From a virus, in IMG/VR virus record IMGVR_UViG_3300020179_000049, positions 1-50,811 of that record: 50,811 bases of DNA; one strand, written 5' to 3'. Of this stretch, positions 31,887 to 38,046 are shown piece by piece. The notes under the pieces are model-generated. The model was not told the origin of the DNA, made no database searches, and worked only from the letters and a program-made list of their open reading frames with translations. The stretch's first letter is position 1. The number at the start of each line of letters is the position of its first letter. A program made the position numbers and the translations under genes.

Positions 31887-32464
31887 TAAGTTTGTCGTAT
31901 ATTGAATGCAATTGAAATTCTAGGCTCATCACTCATATTAGGCATGACTGAATGATAAATCCAAGCAGGAAACAAAAGAATCATACCATTCTTAGGTCTG
32001 TAAGTAACTTCTCTAAAAAATAAATTTGAAGCATTATTTGAAATATCTGGATAGTGATTCTGCGCAGATTCATTGTGGAAAACAATATTACCAGACTCAT
32101 CATTCGTAGATATGTACAATACACCAGAAAAAACAGATAGCGGATGTACATGTTTGTTGTTATGATGACCTCTGTAATTAACGTTTAGCCAACAATTATC
32201 TAAATCGAGTTTACAATTTGGACCAATAAATTTAGAAAATTCTTGAATTTTTTGACTAAGTATATCTCTTACAGGATTGAATTCATCATATTGATTTACA
32301 TATTGGTTTATATCAAAATTGTCACTTTGCCACCCGCCAACATTACTTAATTTTCTGCTGGGTTGCGTTTGTGAAATACTGATGCATCTTTTCGCTACAC
32401 TGTCAAAATTAAAAATAGTGTAGTCATACCAAATTGGAGTTGCAAACCATTTTTCTAGTTGCAT
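31886..32464 (-). CDS. 2OG-Fe(II) oxygenase (prolyl-hydroxylase-like)
   Basis: 192 aa. KWFATPIWYDYTIFNF opening, then LDNCWLNVNYRGHHNNKHVH with the metal His, PLSVFSGVLYISTND, and GMILLFPAWIYHSVMPNMSD followed by RISIAFNI (distal His and 2OG-binding Arg). This is the putative 2OG-Fe(II) oxygenase type common in marine T4-like phages, often proposed to act on host 2-oxoglutarate metabolism or on proteins and nucleic acids. The target is unknown. The stop abuts the tRNA-Gly 5' end. Confidence 0.9.
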   Translation of the reverse strand: MQLEKWFATPIWYDYTIFNFDSVAKRCISISQTQPSRKLSNVGGWQSDNFDINQYVNQYDEFNPVRDILSQKIQEFSKFIGPNCKLDLDNCWLNVNYRGHHNNKHVHPLSVFSGVLYISTNDESGNIVFHNESAQNHYPDISNNASNLFFREVTYRPKNGMILLFPAWIYHSVMPNMSDEPRISIAFNIRQT

Positions 32465-32487
32465 AATTTAAGTAAAAAAATATTTAG

Positions 32488-32563
32488 TGGCGCGAGTGGC
32501 AGGATTCGAACCTGCGACCCACAGCTTAGAAGGCTGTTGTTCTATCCTCTGAACTACACCCGC
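32488..32563 (-). tRNA. tRNA-Arg(TCT)
   Basis: GCGGGTG/CACTCGC acceptor, ACAGC-CTTCTAA-GCTGT anticodon arm, T-loop TTCGAAT, G discriminator, encoded CCA. Reads AGA. Confidence 0.93.
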
Positions 32564-32587
32564 ACAATTCACTTGAAGCACCAAAAA

Positions 32588-32661
32588 TGGAGCGGGATGA
32601 GAGAATCGAACTCTCGACCGAAGATTGGAAATCTGCTGTTTTACCATTAAACTAATCCCGC
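32588..32661 (-). tRNA. tRNA-Gly(TCC)
   Basis: GCGGGAT/ATCCCGC acceptor, loop TTTCCAA, T-loop TTCGATT, encoded CCA. One mismatch in the anticodon stem. Reads GGA. Confidence 0.92.
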
Positions 32662-32665
32662 ATTC

Positions 32666-32750
32666 TGGTGCGACTGGTCGGACTTGAACCGACATGGCTA
32701 ACGCCGACAGATTTTAAGTCTGTTGTGTATACCGATTCCACCACAGTCGC
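32666..32750 (-). tRNA. tRNA-Leu(TAA)
   Basis: GCGACTG/CAGTCGC acceptor, CAGA-CTTAAAA-TCTG anticodon arm, long variable arm, T-loop TTCAAGT, encoded CCA. Confidence 0.93.
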
Positions 32751-32755
32751 GAAAT

Positions 32756-33319
32756 TTACTCTAACGACTCTTTGATGGATTGGTAAACTTCGTATTGTTT
32801 CTCTGAAATAACTTCCCAAATGTTTTCATTCCACAAATCCCAGTATTGATCGCTCTCAGTTTCTTCATTGAGTTCACTGAGTTCAGGAACGGCTTCTTTC
32901 ATTGCTTCTGAGATTTCTTCATCATCCCATTCACAACCGTCGTACAATCCATCTTTGTTGATGAACCAGCAACCAAAGAAGTTGGGCATTTCATCTTCAT
33001 AAGTTACATAAGCAAGAACGTCAGGATCAACTTGCGCAATTTGTTCAACTAACCAGATTAGTCCATTTTGCGGATATGACCAAGCTGATGTGGTTTGAAA
33101 GCAATCTTCATCGCGTTCTTCGAAGTAACACCACTTTGGTCCTACGTTATCGCAGTTCCAATCGTACTTGTCAGTGACTTCTTTGTCAAGACCCCACATG
33201 TCACTGAACCATTCATAGTTTTTATCAGTGCGAATGCGAGAGTACAGTTCTTGCAATTTCGCAAGACCTGCTTCATTAATCTTTTCAAATCGAACATGAG
33301 TGTTTACATGATTTGCCAT
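32756..33319 (-). CDS. conserved acidic phage protein, unknown
   Basis: 187 aa, very acidic and Trp-rich. ANHVNTHVRFEKINEAGLAK opening resembles Api92/YubB-like ferredoxin-fold proteins. Then WFSDMWGLDKEVTDKYDWNC, VGPKWCYFEERDEDCFQ and FFGCWFINKDGLYDGCEWDD. The pattern of a small alpha/beta domain scanning Trp/Asp is common in T4-like phages. Its acidity could suggest DNA mimicry, but that is speculative. Located between tRNA clusters. Confidence 0.7.
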   Translation of the reverse strand: MANHVNTHVRFEKINEAGLAKLQELYSRIRTDKNYEWFSDMWGLDKEVTDKYDWNCDNVGPKWCYFEERDEDCFQTTSAWSYPQNGLIWLVEQIAQVDPDVLAYVTYEDEMPNFFGCWFINKDGLYDGCEWDDEEISEAMKEAVPELSELNEETESDQYWDLWNENIWEVISEKQYEVYQSIKESLE

Positions 33320-33327
33320 AATTTACC

Positions 33328-33489
33328 TCACGCAGGAACTGCGTATTCAGTCATCAAAAGTTTTCCATACTGTGCTTTTAAAAATTGATAGGCTTCAAAT
33401 GGATTAGACGCTTGAACATAAACCCAACCAAAACCAGAACCTGGTTCGTCTTTATAACGACACATGCACTTATAAGTTCTGACTTCCAT
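33328..33489 (-). CDS. small conserved protein (ASNPFEAYQFLK type)
   Basis: 53 aa from ATG 33489 with GGAGGA 6 nt upstream. The longer frame to 33546 runs through tRNA-Pro. EVRTYKCMCRYKDEPGSGFG then WVYVQASNPFEAYQFLKAQY. The VQASNPxEAxQFLKAxYG pattern is frequent in small proteins of aquatic T4-like phages. Function unknown. Confidence 0.75.
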   Translation of the reverse strand: MEVRTYKCMCRYKDEPGSGFGWVYVQASNPFEAYQFLKAQYGKLLMTEYAVPA

Positions 33490-33502
33490 GCTTCCTCCAA
33501 AA

Positions 33503-33579
33503 TGGTCGGAGTAGAGAGATTTGAACTCCCGACATCTTGCTCCCAAAGCAAGCGGTCTACCAGGCTGACCTATACTCCG
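33503..33579 (-). tRNA. tRNA-Pro(TGG)
   Basis: CGGAGTA/TACTCCG acceptor, CTTGC-TTTGGGA-GCAAG anticodon arm, T-loop TTCAAAT, encoded CCA. Confidence 0.94.
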
Positions 33580-33587
33580 ATTTTAAT

Positions 33588-33616
33588 ATCTTACTATATC
33601 TATGAACGAAAGTAAA
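33588..33616 (-). promoter_or_regulatory. sigma70-type promoter TTTACT-N17-TAAGAT
   Basis: Between tRNA-CAT and tRNA-Pro on the minus strand. It would start a transcript covering tRNA-Pro and the genes and tRNAs down to about 31300. Confidence 0.55.
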
Positions 33617-33617
33617 A

Positions 33618-33693
33618 TGGTGGGACCACTTGGATTTGAACCAAGAATCAACGAATTATGAGTTCGCTGCATTGACCGTTATGCTATAGTCCC
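33618..33693 (-). tRNA. tRNA-Met or tRNA-Ile2 (CAT)
   Basis: GGGACTA/TGGTCCC acceptor, CGAA-CTCATAA-TTCG anticodon arm, T-loop TTCAAAT, encoded CCA. Overlaps the last 10 nt of the kinase-adenylyltransferase gene. CAT tRNAs in T4-like phages are often tRNA-Ile with modified C34, which sequence alone cannot decide. Confidence 0.88.
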
Positions 33694-34448
33694 TGACGAA
33701 TCTTGGTCGCGCTAATGGCTTCGATTTCTGGCGGCAGATCAATCTTACTCACTGTCCAACCAACGTCACGACCATAAACAACATCAACAATATTTGGCAG
33801 AGGAACAATCTCATACTTGCCGCGATACTCGCGAAGTGCTTCGTGGATTTTATTCTCCACCATCCCAGTAGTAAATGGATTATTCGCACTCTGTGGCATA
33901 TCACGAATCGCAATGCAAACCTGACCATGTTTCTCGAGTGCCTTCACAAATAGTGCCTTGTGACCAGCATGAAATGGCTGATAGCGACCAATCATCAATG
34001 CAGTTGGTTTCGTATGATCAAATTCTAAATCCACAATTATATTGTAAAGATCGATTACAGTTTGATCGGCTTCTTCATATGATTCAACATCCCAAACTAA
34101 AAGATGCTGCGGCTTCTCAAACATTGCAGTTGTGTCTTCAAAATTACGAACTGGGGCGCACTTCATATACACTGAGAAGTCAGGATCAATAATATCGCGA
34201 TACTCTTGCTTCGGACACACGAAATCAAGAATGGCATACTTACCTTCTTGATGTGCATTCAATGCGGCATTGCGCATGCGCTCTGCCTGACGACGACGAC
34301 CTTCGTCTGAAAAGTCCCAATCGTTATATGTTTTGCGAAACTCATCACCATTGAAATGAATCGCTCGATCTCCGAAGAGATCTTTGAGTTTTTTTGCGAA
34401 TGTGGTTTTACCAGAACCTGGTAATCCAAATACTAATATTGTCTTCAT
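33684..34448 (-). CDS. fused P-loop kinase (APS-kinase-like) and nucleotidyltransferase (NMNAT-like)
   Basis: 254 aa, two domains. Residues 1-140: Walker A GLPGSGKT (8-15), HFNGDEFRKTYNDWDFSDEG and RRRQAERM, as in adenylylsulfate kinases and small P-loop kinases. Residues 150-254: cytidylyltransferase fold with GRYQPFHAGHKAL (HxGH-type, 154-166) and ISATKIR near the end (the ISxTxxR motif), closest to NMN adenylyltransferases. The order kinase then transferase is the reverse of NadR. It might serve NAD synthesis or a modified-nucleotide pathway. Overlaps a tRNA at its 3' end. Confidence 0.88.
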   Translation of the reverse strand: MKTILVFGLPGSGKTTFAKKLKDLFGDRAIHFNGDEFRKTYNDWDFSDEGRRRQAERMRNAALNAHQEGKYAILDFVCPKQEYRDIIDPDFSVYMKCAPVRNFEDTTAMFEKPQHLLVWDVESYEEADQTVIDLYNIIVDLEFDHTKPTALMIGRYQPFHAGHKALFVKALEKHGQVCIAIRDMPQSANNPFTTGMVENKIHEALREYRGKYEIVPLPNIVDVVYGRDVGWTVSKIDLPPEIEAISATKIRQGL

Positions 34449-34477
34449 ACACTTATTTCAACACCCATTTACACCCA

Positions 34478-35137
34478 TTATGTAATCTTGATCCAATGTC
34501 GATCTTGATTTGCAGTGACATCATTCATTGAAATTGGAAAACTTATGCTGAATCTTTTTGTTTTACTAGTTGCCCGATGATAAGTATTCATCGGAACAAA
34601 CACCGCATCACCAGATTGCAATACAACATCTATAATAGGTTCTTCGTTTAGAAACTGTACGATCCGATCACCAATAATATTGTCATCCCATATTTGAAAT
34701 TGCGTTTCACCTTCCATCTGCACAATTAAATTATGTGAACCATCCCAGTGAATTCCAAATCCAGAACTATCGTTTTCACTGATGTTAAAATATATGTGTG
34801 CATCTGCAGAACCACGTGGAAAAATACTCTCTAGTTGTTCACAAACTGCATTTATTTTTTTATTTGCGCGTGACGCATCTTGCAAATAACAATGATTCTG
34901 GCGTATCTCTGCATCTAAGAGAGATGGCGGATATGTGTTTACATCAGTTAACCAACTCTGAAGTTCCCACGTGTATTTCTTTTGATTGATCATTTTACAA
35001 CGATCATCATTTACAAATGGTCTGAGATTGAGAAGATTTTCTAGTTCCTGCCATGTAAAAAGTTTTTCAAATGCATTTTTAAAAAATGCAGGTTTGATTA
35101 ATTTGATCTCATCAATCACATCACTTTGAATATACAT
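34478..35137 (-). CDS. cupin/JmjC-like 2OG oxygenase
   Basis: 219 aa. N-terminal helical region (IKPAFFKNAFEKLFTWQELE) then a double-stranded beta-helix: SGFGIHWDGSHNLIVQMEGE with H-x-D, TQFQIWDDN, VVLQSGDAVFVPMNTYHRAT with the distal His, and FSISFPI. This is the Cupin_4/JmjC pattern of Fe(II)/2OG hydroxylases that modify ribosomal proteins or RNA. Substrate unknown. It is the second oxygenase in the tRNA-rich region (the first is at 31886). Confidence 0.85.
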   Translation of the reverse strand: MYIQSDVIDEIKLIKPAFFKNAFEKLFTWQELENLLNLRPFVNDDRCKMINQKKYTWELQSWLTDVNTYPPSLLDAEIRQNHCYLQDASRANKKINAVCEQLESIFPRGSADAHIYFNISENDSSGFGIHWDGSHNLIVQMEGETQFQIWDDNIIGDRIVQFLNEEPIIDVVLQSGDAVFVPMNTYHRATSKTKRFSISFPISMNDVTANQDRHWIKIT

Positions 35138-35195
35138 TTAATTTCTCTCATATTAGTTCTGCTACAAACTCTTGTAATAATTTATGATGCTCTTC

Positions 35196-35477
35196 TCAGA
35201 TGGTCACTGGATCAGGGAGTATAGGTACACGTTCAATCTCTGGCGCTTTTTCATTTTGTATGTTTTCTTCGAGCCATACAACACTTACAGTCGACTGACC
35301 ATTGTGCTCCGTGAATCGATAGCAACCCTTGCGAATTACCATACCATCAACAACTGCATAGACAAACTGACCTGAATGTTTTTGTGGGCAATCAGCTTTG
35401 AGAAAAATCATTCCCTCATTTCGCTGTTCGCCCTCCTGAACATGAACAATATCGGATTGTGGAATATCCATTAACAT
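35196..35477 (-). CDS. hypothetical protein
   Basis: 93 aa from ATG 35477 (AGAGGTG 6 nt upstream). MLMDIPQSDIVHVQEGEQRN, then QFVYAVVDGMVIRKGCYRFT and a Pro/acid tail (IERVPILPDPVTI). Beta-rich, no known family. Lies between tRNA-Asp copy 1 and the oxygenase gene. Confidence 0.65.
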   Translation of the reverse strand: MLMDIPQSDIVHVQEGEQRNEGMIFLKADCPQKHSGQFVYAVVDGMVIRKGCYRFTEHNGQSTVSVVWLEENIQNEKAPEIERVPILPDPVTI

Positions 35478-35494
35478 ATTTAGCACCTCTTAGA

Positions 35495-35571
35495 TGGCGA
35501 CTCGGATGGGACTTGAACCCACGACCTCATGCGTGACAGGCATGTGAACTAACCAACTGTTCTACCGAGCC
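35495..35571 (-). tRNA. tRNA-Asp(GTC), copy 1
   Basis: GGCTCGG/CCGAGTC acceptor, CATGC-CTGTCAC-GCATG anticodon arm, T-loop TTCAAGT, encoded CCA. Identical over its full 77 nt to the gene at 36394. Confidence 0.94.
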
Positions 35572-35576
35572 ATGAT

Positions 35577-35653
35577 TGGTGGGACAAGATGGATTCGAAC
35601 CATCGACCTCAGTCTTATCAGGACTGTGCGCTAACCAACTGTGCCATTGTCCC
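35577..35653 (-). tRNA. tRNA-Ile(GAT)
   Basis: GGGACAA/TTGTCCC acceptor, CAGTC-CTGATAA-GACTG anticodon arm, T-loop TTCGAAT, encoded CCA. Confidence 0.94.
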
Positions 35654-35657
35654 GAAA

Positions 35658-35732
35658 TGGAGTTGCGGACTGGACTCGCACCAGCATAAAAGAGTTTTGC
35701 AGACTCTTGCATAACTTTTCTGCCACCGCAAC
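35658..35732 (-). tRNA. tRNA-Cys(GCA), non-canonical elbow
   Basis: GTTGCGG/CCGCAAC acceptor, AGAGT-CTGCAAA-ACTCT anticodon arm, U discriminator typical for Cys, encoded CCA. D-loop GAAAAGTTA has no GG and T-loop is TGCGAGT, so standard D-loop/T-loop contacts are lost. Confidence 0.85.
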
Positions 35733-35733
35733 A

Positions 35734-35809
35734 TGGTAGCAACGGTCAGACTCGAACTGACGATAAATTCCGTATGAAGGAAGTGCATTTGCCACTATGC
35801 TACGTTGCT
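35734..35809 (-). tRNA. tRNA-Met (CAT)
   Basis: AGCAACG/CGTTGCT acceptor, loop TTCATAC, T-loop TTCGAGT, encoded CCA. Third CAT tRNA of the array. Methionine versus isoleucine-2 identity is uncertain. Confidence 0.85.
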
Positions 35810-35810
35810 G

Positions 35811-36350
35811 CTATTCTTTATCTAAATTTAATTTAGAATATTTTCCAGTTTGTCTGATAACACGCACTTGACTTGGATGTGTAATCATATAACTTGTTGA
35901 ACCTTTATCTTCTCTCGCATTCTTGTATGATACAGTTTGAATGTCATTCTCACGCAATGCTTTGACAACATGTTGATTAGTTAATTCATCGCCAAGTTTT
36001 TCATGCTCGTTTCTTTGAGAGTCAGTTATATGACCTGCTCTGTGCAATGCATAACTGATGGTTTGTGGATTATGATCTTCACCATCATCTTCTATTTCGG
36101 CAATATTTCCAAGTTTAATTTTAGCAGCATAATGATAGATTTTGGAAGGATCGAGATCATACGGCTCACCTTCTTCATCAAAATATTCATCACGTGTTTT
36201 GATAATTTCTCTTGCAGCCTGTCTCGTCCCAAAATGACTCAATGGTTTAAATTTCTTAAACTTAAATGGTGACAAATGATGTACAATCTCGCTCTCATCT
36301 TCTTGAGCATCGCGTGTGGATTCATCTAGATATTGTAGAAAAGATAGCAT
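35811..36350 (-). CDS. ADP-ribosyltransferase-like protein
   Basis: 179 aa. Near residue 25 HHLSPFKFKKFKPLSHFGTR resembles the YHGTxxxFxxF(D) start of ART-fold domains in phage polyvalent proteins. IYHYAAKIKLGNIAEIED follows, and the C-terminal NAREDKGSTSYMITHPSQVR resembles their closing N...G-S-x-S-Y-x-V-x-x-P-x-Q-(I/V) motif. Such domains ADP-ribosylate host proteins, as T4 Alt/ModA/ModB do. H26/27, a Tyr of YHY and the final Gln would be candidate catalytic positions (H-Y-x). The family call is by eye only. Confidence 0.6.
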   Translation of the reverse strand: MLSFLQYLDESTRDAQEDESEIVHHLSPFKFKKFKPLSHFGTRQAAREIIKTRDEYFDEEGEPYDLDPSKIYHYAAKIKLGNIAEIEDDGEDHNPQTISYALHRAGHITDSQRNEHEKLGDELTNQHVVKALRENDIQTVSYKNAREDKGSTSYMITHPSQVRVIRQTGKYSKLNLDKE

Positions 36351-36393
36351 CTTGTACTCCGTTTTAATATTTATTAAACGAAAACAATTTAAA

Positions 36394-36470
36394 TGGCGAC
36401 TCGGATGGGACTTGAACCCACGACCTCATGCGTGACAGGCATGTGAACTAACCAACTGTTCTACCGAGCC
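36394..36470 (-). tRNA. tRNA-Asp(GTC), copy 2
   Basis: Same 77-nt sequence as 35495-35571, with unrelated flanks. A recent duplication or gene conversion is the simplest cause. Confidence 0.94.
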
Positions 36471-36475
36471 ATATT

Positions 36476-36567
36476 TGGCGGAGACGGTTGGATTTGAACC
36501 AACGGTCAGGATTACTCCCGACGACAAGTTAGCAACCTGCTGCTTTAGACCACTCAGCCACGTCTCC
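36476..36567 (-). tRNA. tRNA-Ser(GCT)
   Basis: GGAGACG/CGTCTCC acceptor, loop TTGCTAA, long variable arm, T-loop TTCAAAT, encoded CCA. Confidence 0.93.
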
Positions 36568-36574
36568 GTAAACT

Positions 36575-36660
36575 TGGTGGGAAAGGAAGGATTCGAACCT
36601 ACTCAGCCGATGGCGCCAGATTTACAGTCTGGTGTGACTCTCCAACTTCACCGCTTGCCC
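36575..36660 (-). tRNA. tRNA-Tyr(GTA)
   Basis: CCAGA-CTGTAAA-TCTGG anticodon arm, long variable arm, T-loop TTCGAAT, encoded CCA. One mismatch in the acceptor stem. Confidence 0.92.
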
Positions 36661-36669
36661 ACATTTAAT

Positions 36670-36743
36670 TGGTTGAGGGACATGGATTCGAACCACGATA
36701 AGCAGGATCAAAACCTGCTGTCCTACCTTTAGACGATCCCTCA
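36670..36743 (-). tRNA. tRNA-Gln(TTG)
   Basis: TGAGGGA/TCCCTCA acceptor, CAGG-TTTTGAT-CCTG anticodon arm, T-loop TTCGAAT, encoded CCA. Confidence 0.93.
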
Positions 36744-36751
36744 AAAAAAGT

Positions 36752-36826
36752 GCAGGATGAGATAGTTGGGTTTGCTCACTCTAGGCGTCCGATGGAGGCA
36801 ATACATTACTGCTTGCCACATCCTGC
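36752..36826 (-). ncRNA. structured tRNA-sized element A, no anticodon arm
   Basis: 75 nt closed by a perfect GCAGGAT/ATCCTGC stem, with an internal GGCAA...TTGCC hairpin. It sits between tRNA-Gln and tRNA-Val at normal tRNA spacing. No canonical anticodon or T-arm can be drawn on either strand, and no CCA is encoded (minus strand continues ACTTTTTTT). May be a decayed tRNA, part of a larger RNA, or a small terminator-like RNA. Confidence 0.45.
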
Positions 36827-36831
36827 GAAAT

Positions 36832-36906
36832 TGGTGCGCGATGAGAGGGTCGAACTCCCGACATTCGCCGTGTAAAGGCGACACTCTACCACTGAGTTAA
36901 TCGCGC
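36832..36906 (-). tRNA. tRNA-Val(TAC)
   Basis: GCGCGAT/ATCGCGC acceptor, TCGCC-TTTACAC-GGCGA anticodon arm, T-loop TTCGACC, encoded CCA. Confidence 0.93.
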
Positions 36907-37117
36907 AGATGCTTCTCCCTGCTGGTGGTCGCTTTATCCACTTCACAACACAGGGAGATTTTCGTATTGCCAACGACCGTTCGGTTAGACGGCAGTATTT
37001 CTACTGGGCTTCATTGACTCATCTGCGTTGCCGCAGTAAGGTGTTGCCAAACCACCCATGCTTGTCACAGCATTTCTTTATCGTCTGGGTCAGACTAGCC
37101 ACTAACAATGGCGCGTT
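36907..37117 (-). ncRNA. structured non-coding element B between tRNA-Val and tRNA-Ala
   Basis: 211 nt without a credible gene but full of helices: TCTCCCTG/CAGGGAGA (36914-36921 with 36951-36958), CTGCG-GCAA-CGCAG (37023-37036) and CAGTA-GAAA-TACTG (36993-37006), both GNRA-capped on the minus strand, GCAGATG/CATCTGC long-range (36905-36911 with 37020-37026), ATGCT/AGCAT and GTCTG/CAGAC hairpins. The density of GNRA loops argues for a functional RNA transcribed with the tRNAs. Confidence 0.5.
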
Positions 37118-37191
37118 TGGTGGAGGATGAGAGAATCGAACTCTCACGAAGACCTTGCAAAGGTCCCAGGCTCCCATTACATCAATCCCCC
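37118..37191 (-). tRNA. tRNA-Ala(TGC)
   Basis: GGGGGAT/ATCCTCC acceptor, GGACC-TTTGCAA-GGTCT anticodon arm, T-loop TTCGATT, encoded CCA. Confidence 0.93.
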
Positions 37192-37398
37192 AAAAAGGCG
37201 TGGGCTATCGTTCACATTTTTTGCTACTAGATTATTCTCAGTCATACCCCCACGCAGCATGACCCAGACTGTTAGACCTCATAGACCGTCATAGCGATAC
37301 CCATACAGACAAACTCTCTCGCTATCGCAATGTTTTCGGAGCAGTGACGCTCGCCTAATTAATTTGCCCTATAAACATTGTAAAGGTCGGGCATAAAA
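37192..37398 (-). ncRNA. structured non-coding element C between tRNA-Ala and tRNA-Asn
   Basis: 207 nt, no credible gene. Helices include GCGTGGG/CCCACGC (37198-37204 with 37249-37255), GCGATA/TATCGC, GAGC/GCTC and GCCC/GGGC pairs. On the minus strand the last helix is followed by TTTTT just before tRNA-Ala. Could be a domain of the same large RNA as elements A, B and D. Confidence 0.45.
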
Positions 37399-37473
37399 TG
37401 GCTGGCATGGGTGGGATCGAACCACCGACAGGCTGATTAACAGTCAGCTGATCTACCGCTGATCTACATGCCA
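37399..37473 (-). tRNA. tRNA-Asn(GTT)
   Basis: TGGCATG/CATGCCA acceptor, GCTGA-CTGTTAA-TCAGC anticodon arm, T-loop TTCGATC, G discriminator, encoded CCA. Confidence 0.94.
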
Positions 37474-37479
37474 ATAAAA

Positions 37480-37553
37480 TGGTAGGACCAGAGGGAATCG
37501 AACCCTCGTCGAAGGATTAAAAGTCCTATGCTAGACCTTCCAGCTATGGTCCC
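37480..37553 (-). tRNA. tRNA-Lys(TTT)
   Basis: GGGACCA/TGGTCCT acceptor, AGGA-CTTTTAA-TCCT anticodon arm, T-loop TTCGATT, encoded CCA. Confidence 0.93.
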
Positions 37554-37560
37554 AAAAATA

Positions 37561-37635
37561 TGGTGAACCCAAGGGAATTCGAATCCCTATTGCAGCCGTG
37601 AAAGGGCTGAGTCCTAACCGTTAGACGATGGGTCC
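37561..37635 (-). tRNA. tRNA-Glu(TTC)
   Basis: GGACCCA/TGGGTTC acceptor, CAGCC-CTTTCAC-GGCTG anticodon arm, T-loop TTCGAAT, encoded CCA. Confidence 0.93.
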
Positions 37636-37641
37636 ATAAAT

Positions 37642-37716
37642 TGGTGCCTCAGAAGAGATTCGAACTCCCAACCTGCGGTTTACAAAACCGCTGCACTACC
37701 GTTGTGCTACCGAGGC
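37642..37716 (-). tRNA. tRNA-Thr(TGT)
   Basis: GCCTCGG/CTGAGGC acceptor, GCGGT-TTTGTAA-ACCGC anticodon arm, T-loop TTCGAAT, encoded CCA. First intact tRNA after the array promoter and element D. Confidence 0.93.
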
Positions 37717-37850
37717 AATGGTGATACTCTGCCCCTGACCCCGCAGAATATCGATGACCTCCCGCGCAAGACTATGCACTTTAAGGTCTTACCCAACAAT
37801 CACATAATTTTAAAAAGCAAGAGCAATCGCTGTGGACGCTCCATCATTCA
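37717..37850 (-). ncRNA. structured non-coding element D at the head of the tRNA transcript
   Basis: 134 nt between the array promoter and tRNA-Thr. It holds a 9-bp hairpin ATATTCTGC/GCAGAGTAT (37724-37732 with 37743-37751, loop GGGGTCAGGG on the minus strand), GACCT/AGGTC and GAGC/GCTC helices, and ends ATCACCA at 37719, just where a tRNA-like 3' end would fall. No cloverleaf fits. As the first transcribed segment it could be a leader or a separate RNA. Confidence 0.45.
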
Positions 37851-37853
37851 ATC

Positions 37854-37882
37854 ATTATACTATACAAGATTGATTAAGTAAA
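37854..37882 (-). promoter_or_regulatory. sigma70-type promoter of the main tRNA array
   Basis: TTTACT-N17-TATAAT on the minus strand, directly upstream of element D and 8 tRNAs in close succession. Same core sequence as the gp32 and 26737 promoters. Confidence 0.8.
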
Positions 37883-38046
37883 TGTAAAAAAATCGTTGTA
37901 AAACAAAAACTTAGAAAGATCGCTGTTTTCGATGCGGGAGGGGGAATTCATATGCATCTTGGGATCATAATCCTACCAAAAGAATGTTTGGGCGTCGCGA
38001 ATCACGCAAGAATTCTCAATAATTATATAGTACAATTTATAAAAAC
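37883..38046. other. intergenic region with hairpins, no gene seen
   Basis: No open frame of note. It contains GATGC/GCATC, GGAT-CATA-ATCC and GCGT/ACGC pairings, plus overlapping EcoRI, NdeI and NsiI recognition sequences at 37944-37957. A minus-strand TATAAT occurs near 38021-38026 without a good -35. It separates the tRNA array from the next gene block. Confidence 0.5.

Noticed and set aside
36752-36826. Element A as tRNA-Trp (a CTCCATC string could be an anticodon loop with CCA)
   Set aside because: The bases flanking the string do not pair and no T-arm is present.
37010-37030. CAGATGAGTC on the minus strand of element B, reminiscent of the hammerhead ribozyme core CUGAUGAGUC
   Set aside because: The essential U4 is A, and no matching GAAA and cleavage-site arms could be arranged around it.
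36909-37130. 73-codon plus-strand open frame in element B
   Set aside because: No SD, no protein-like pattern, antisense to the tRNA transcript and overlapping two tRNA genes' ends.
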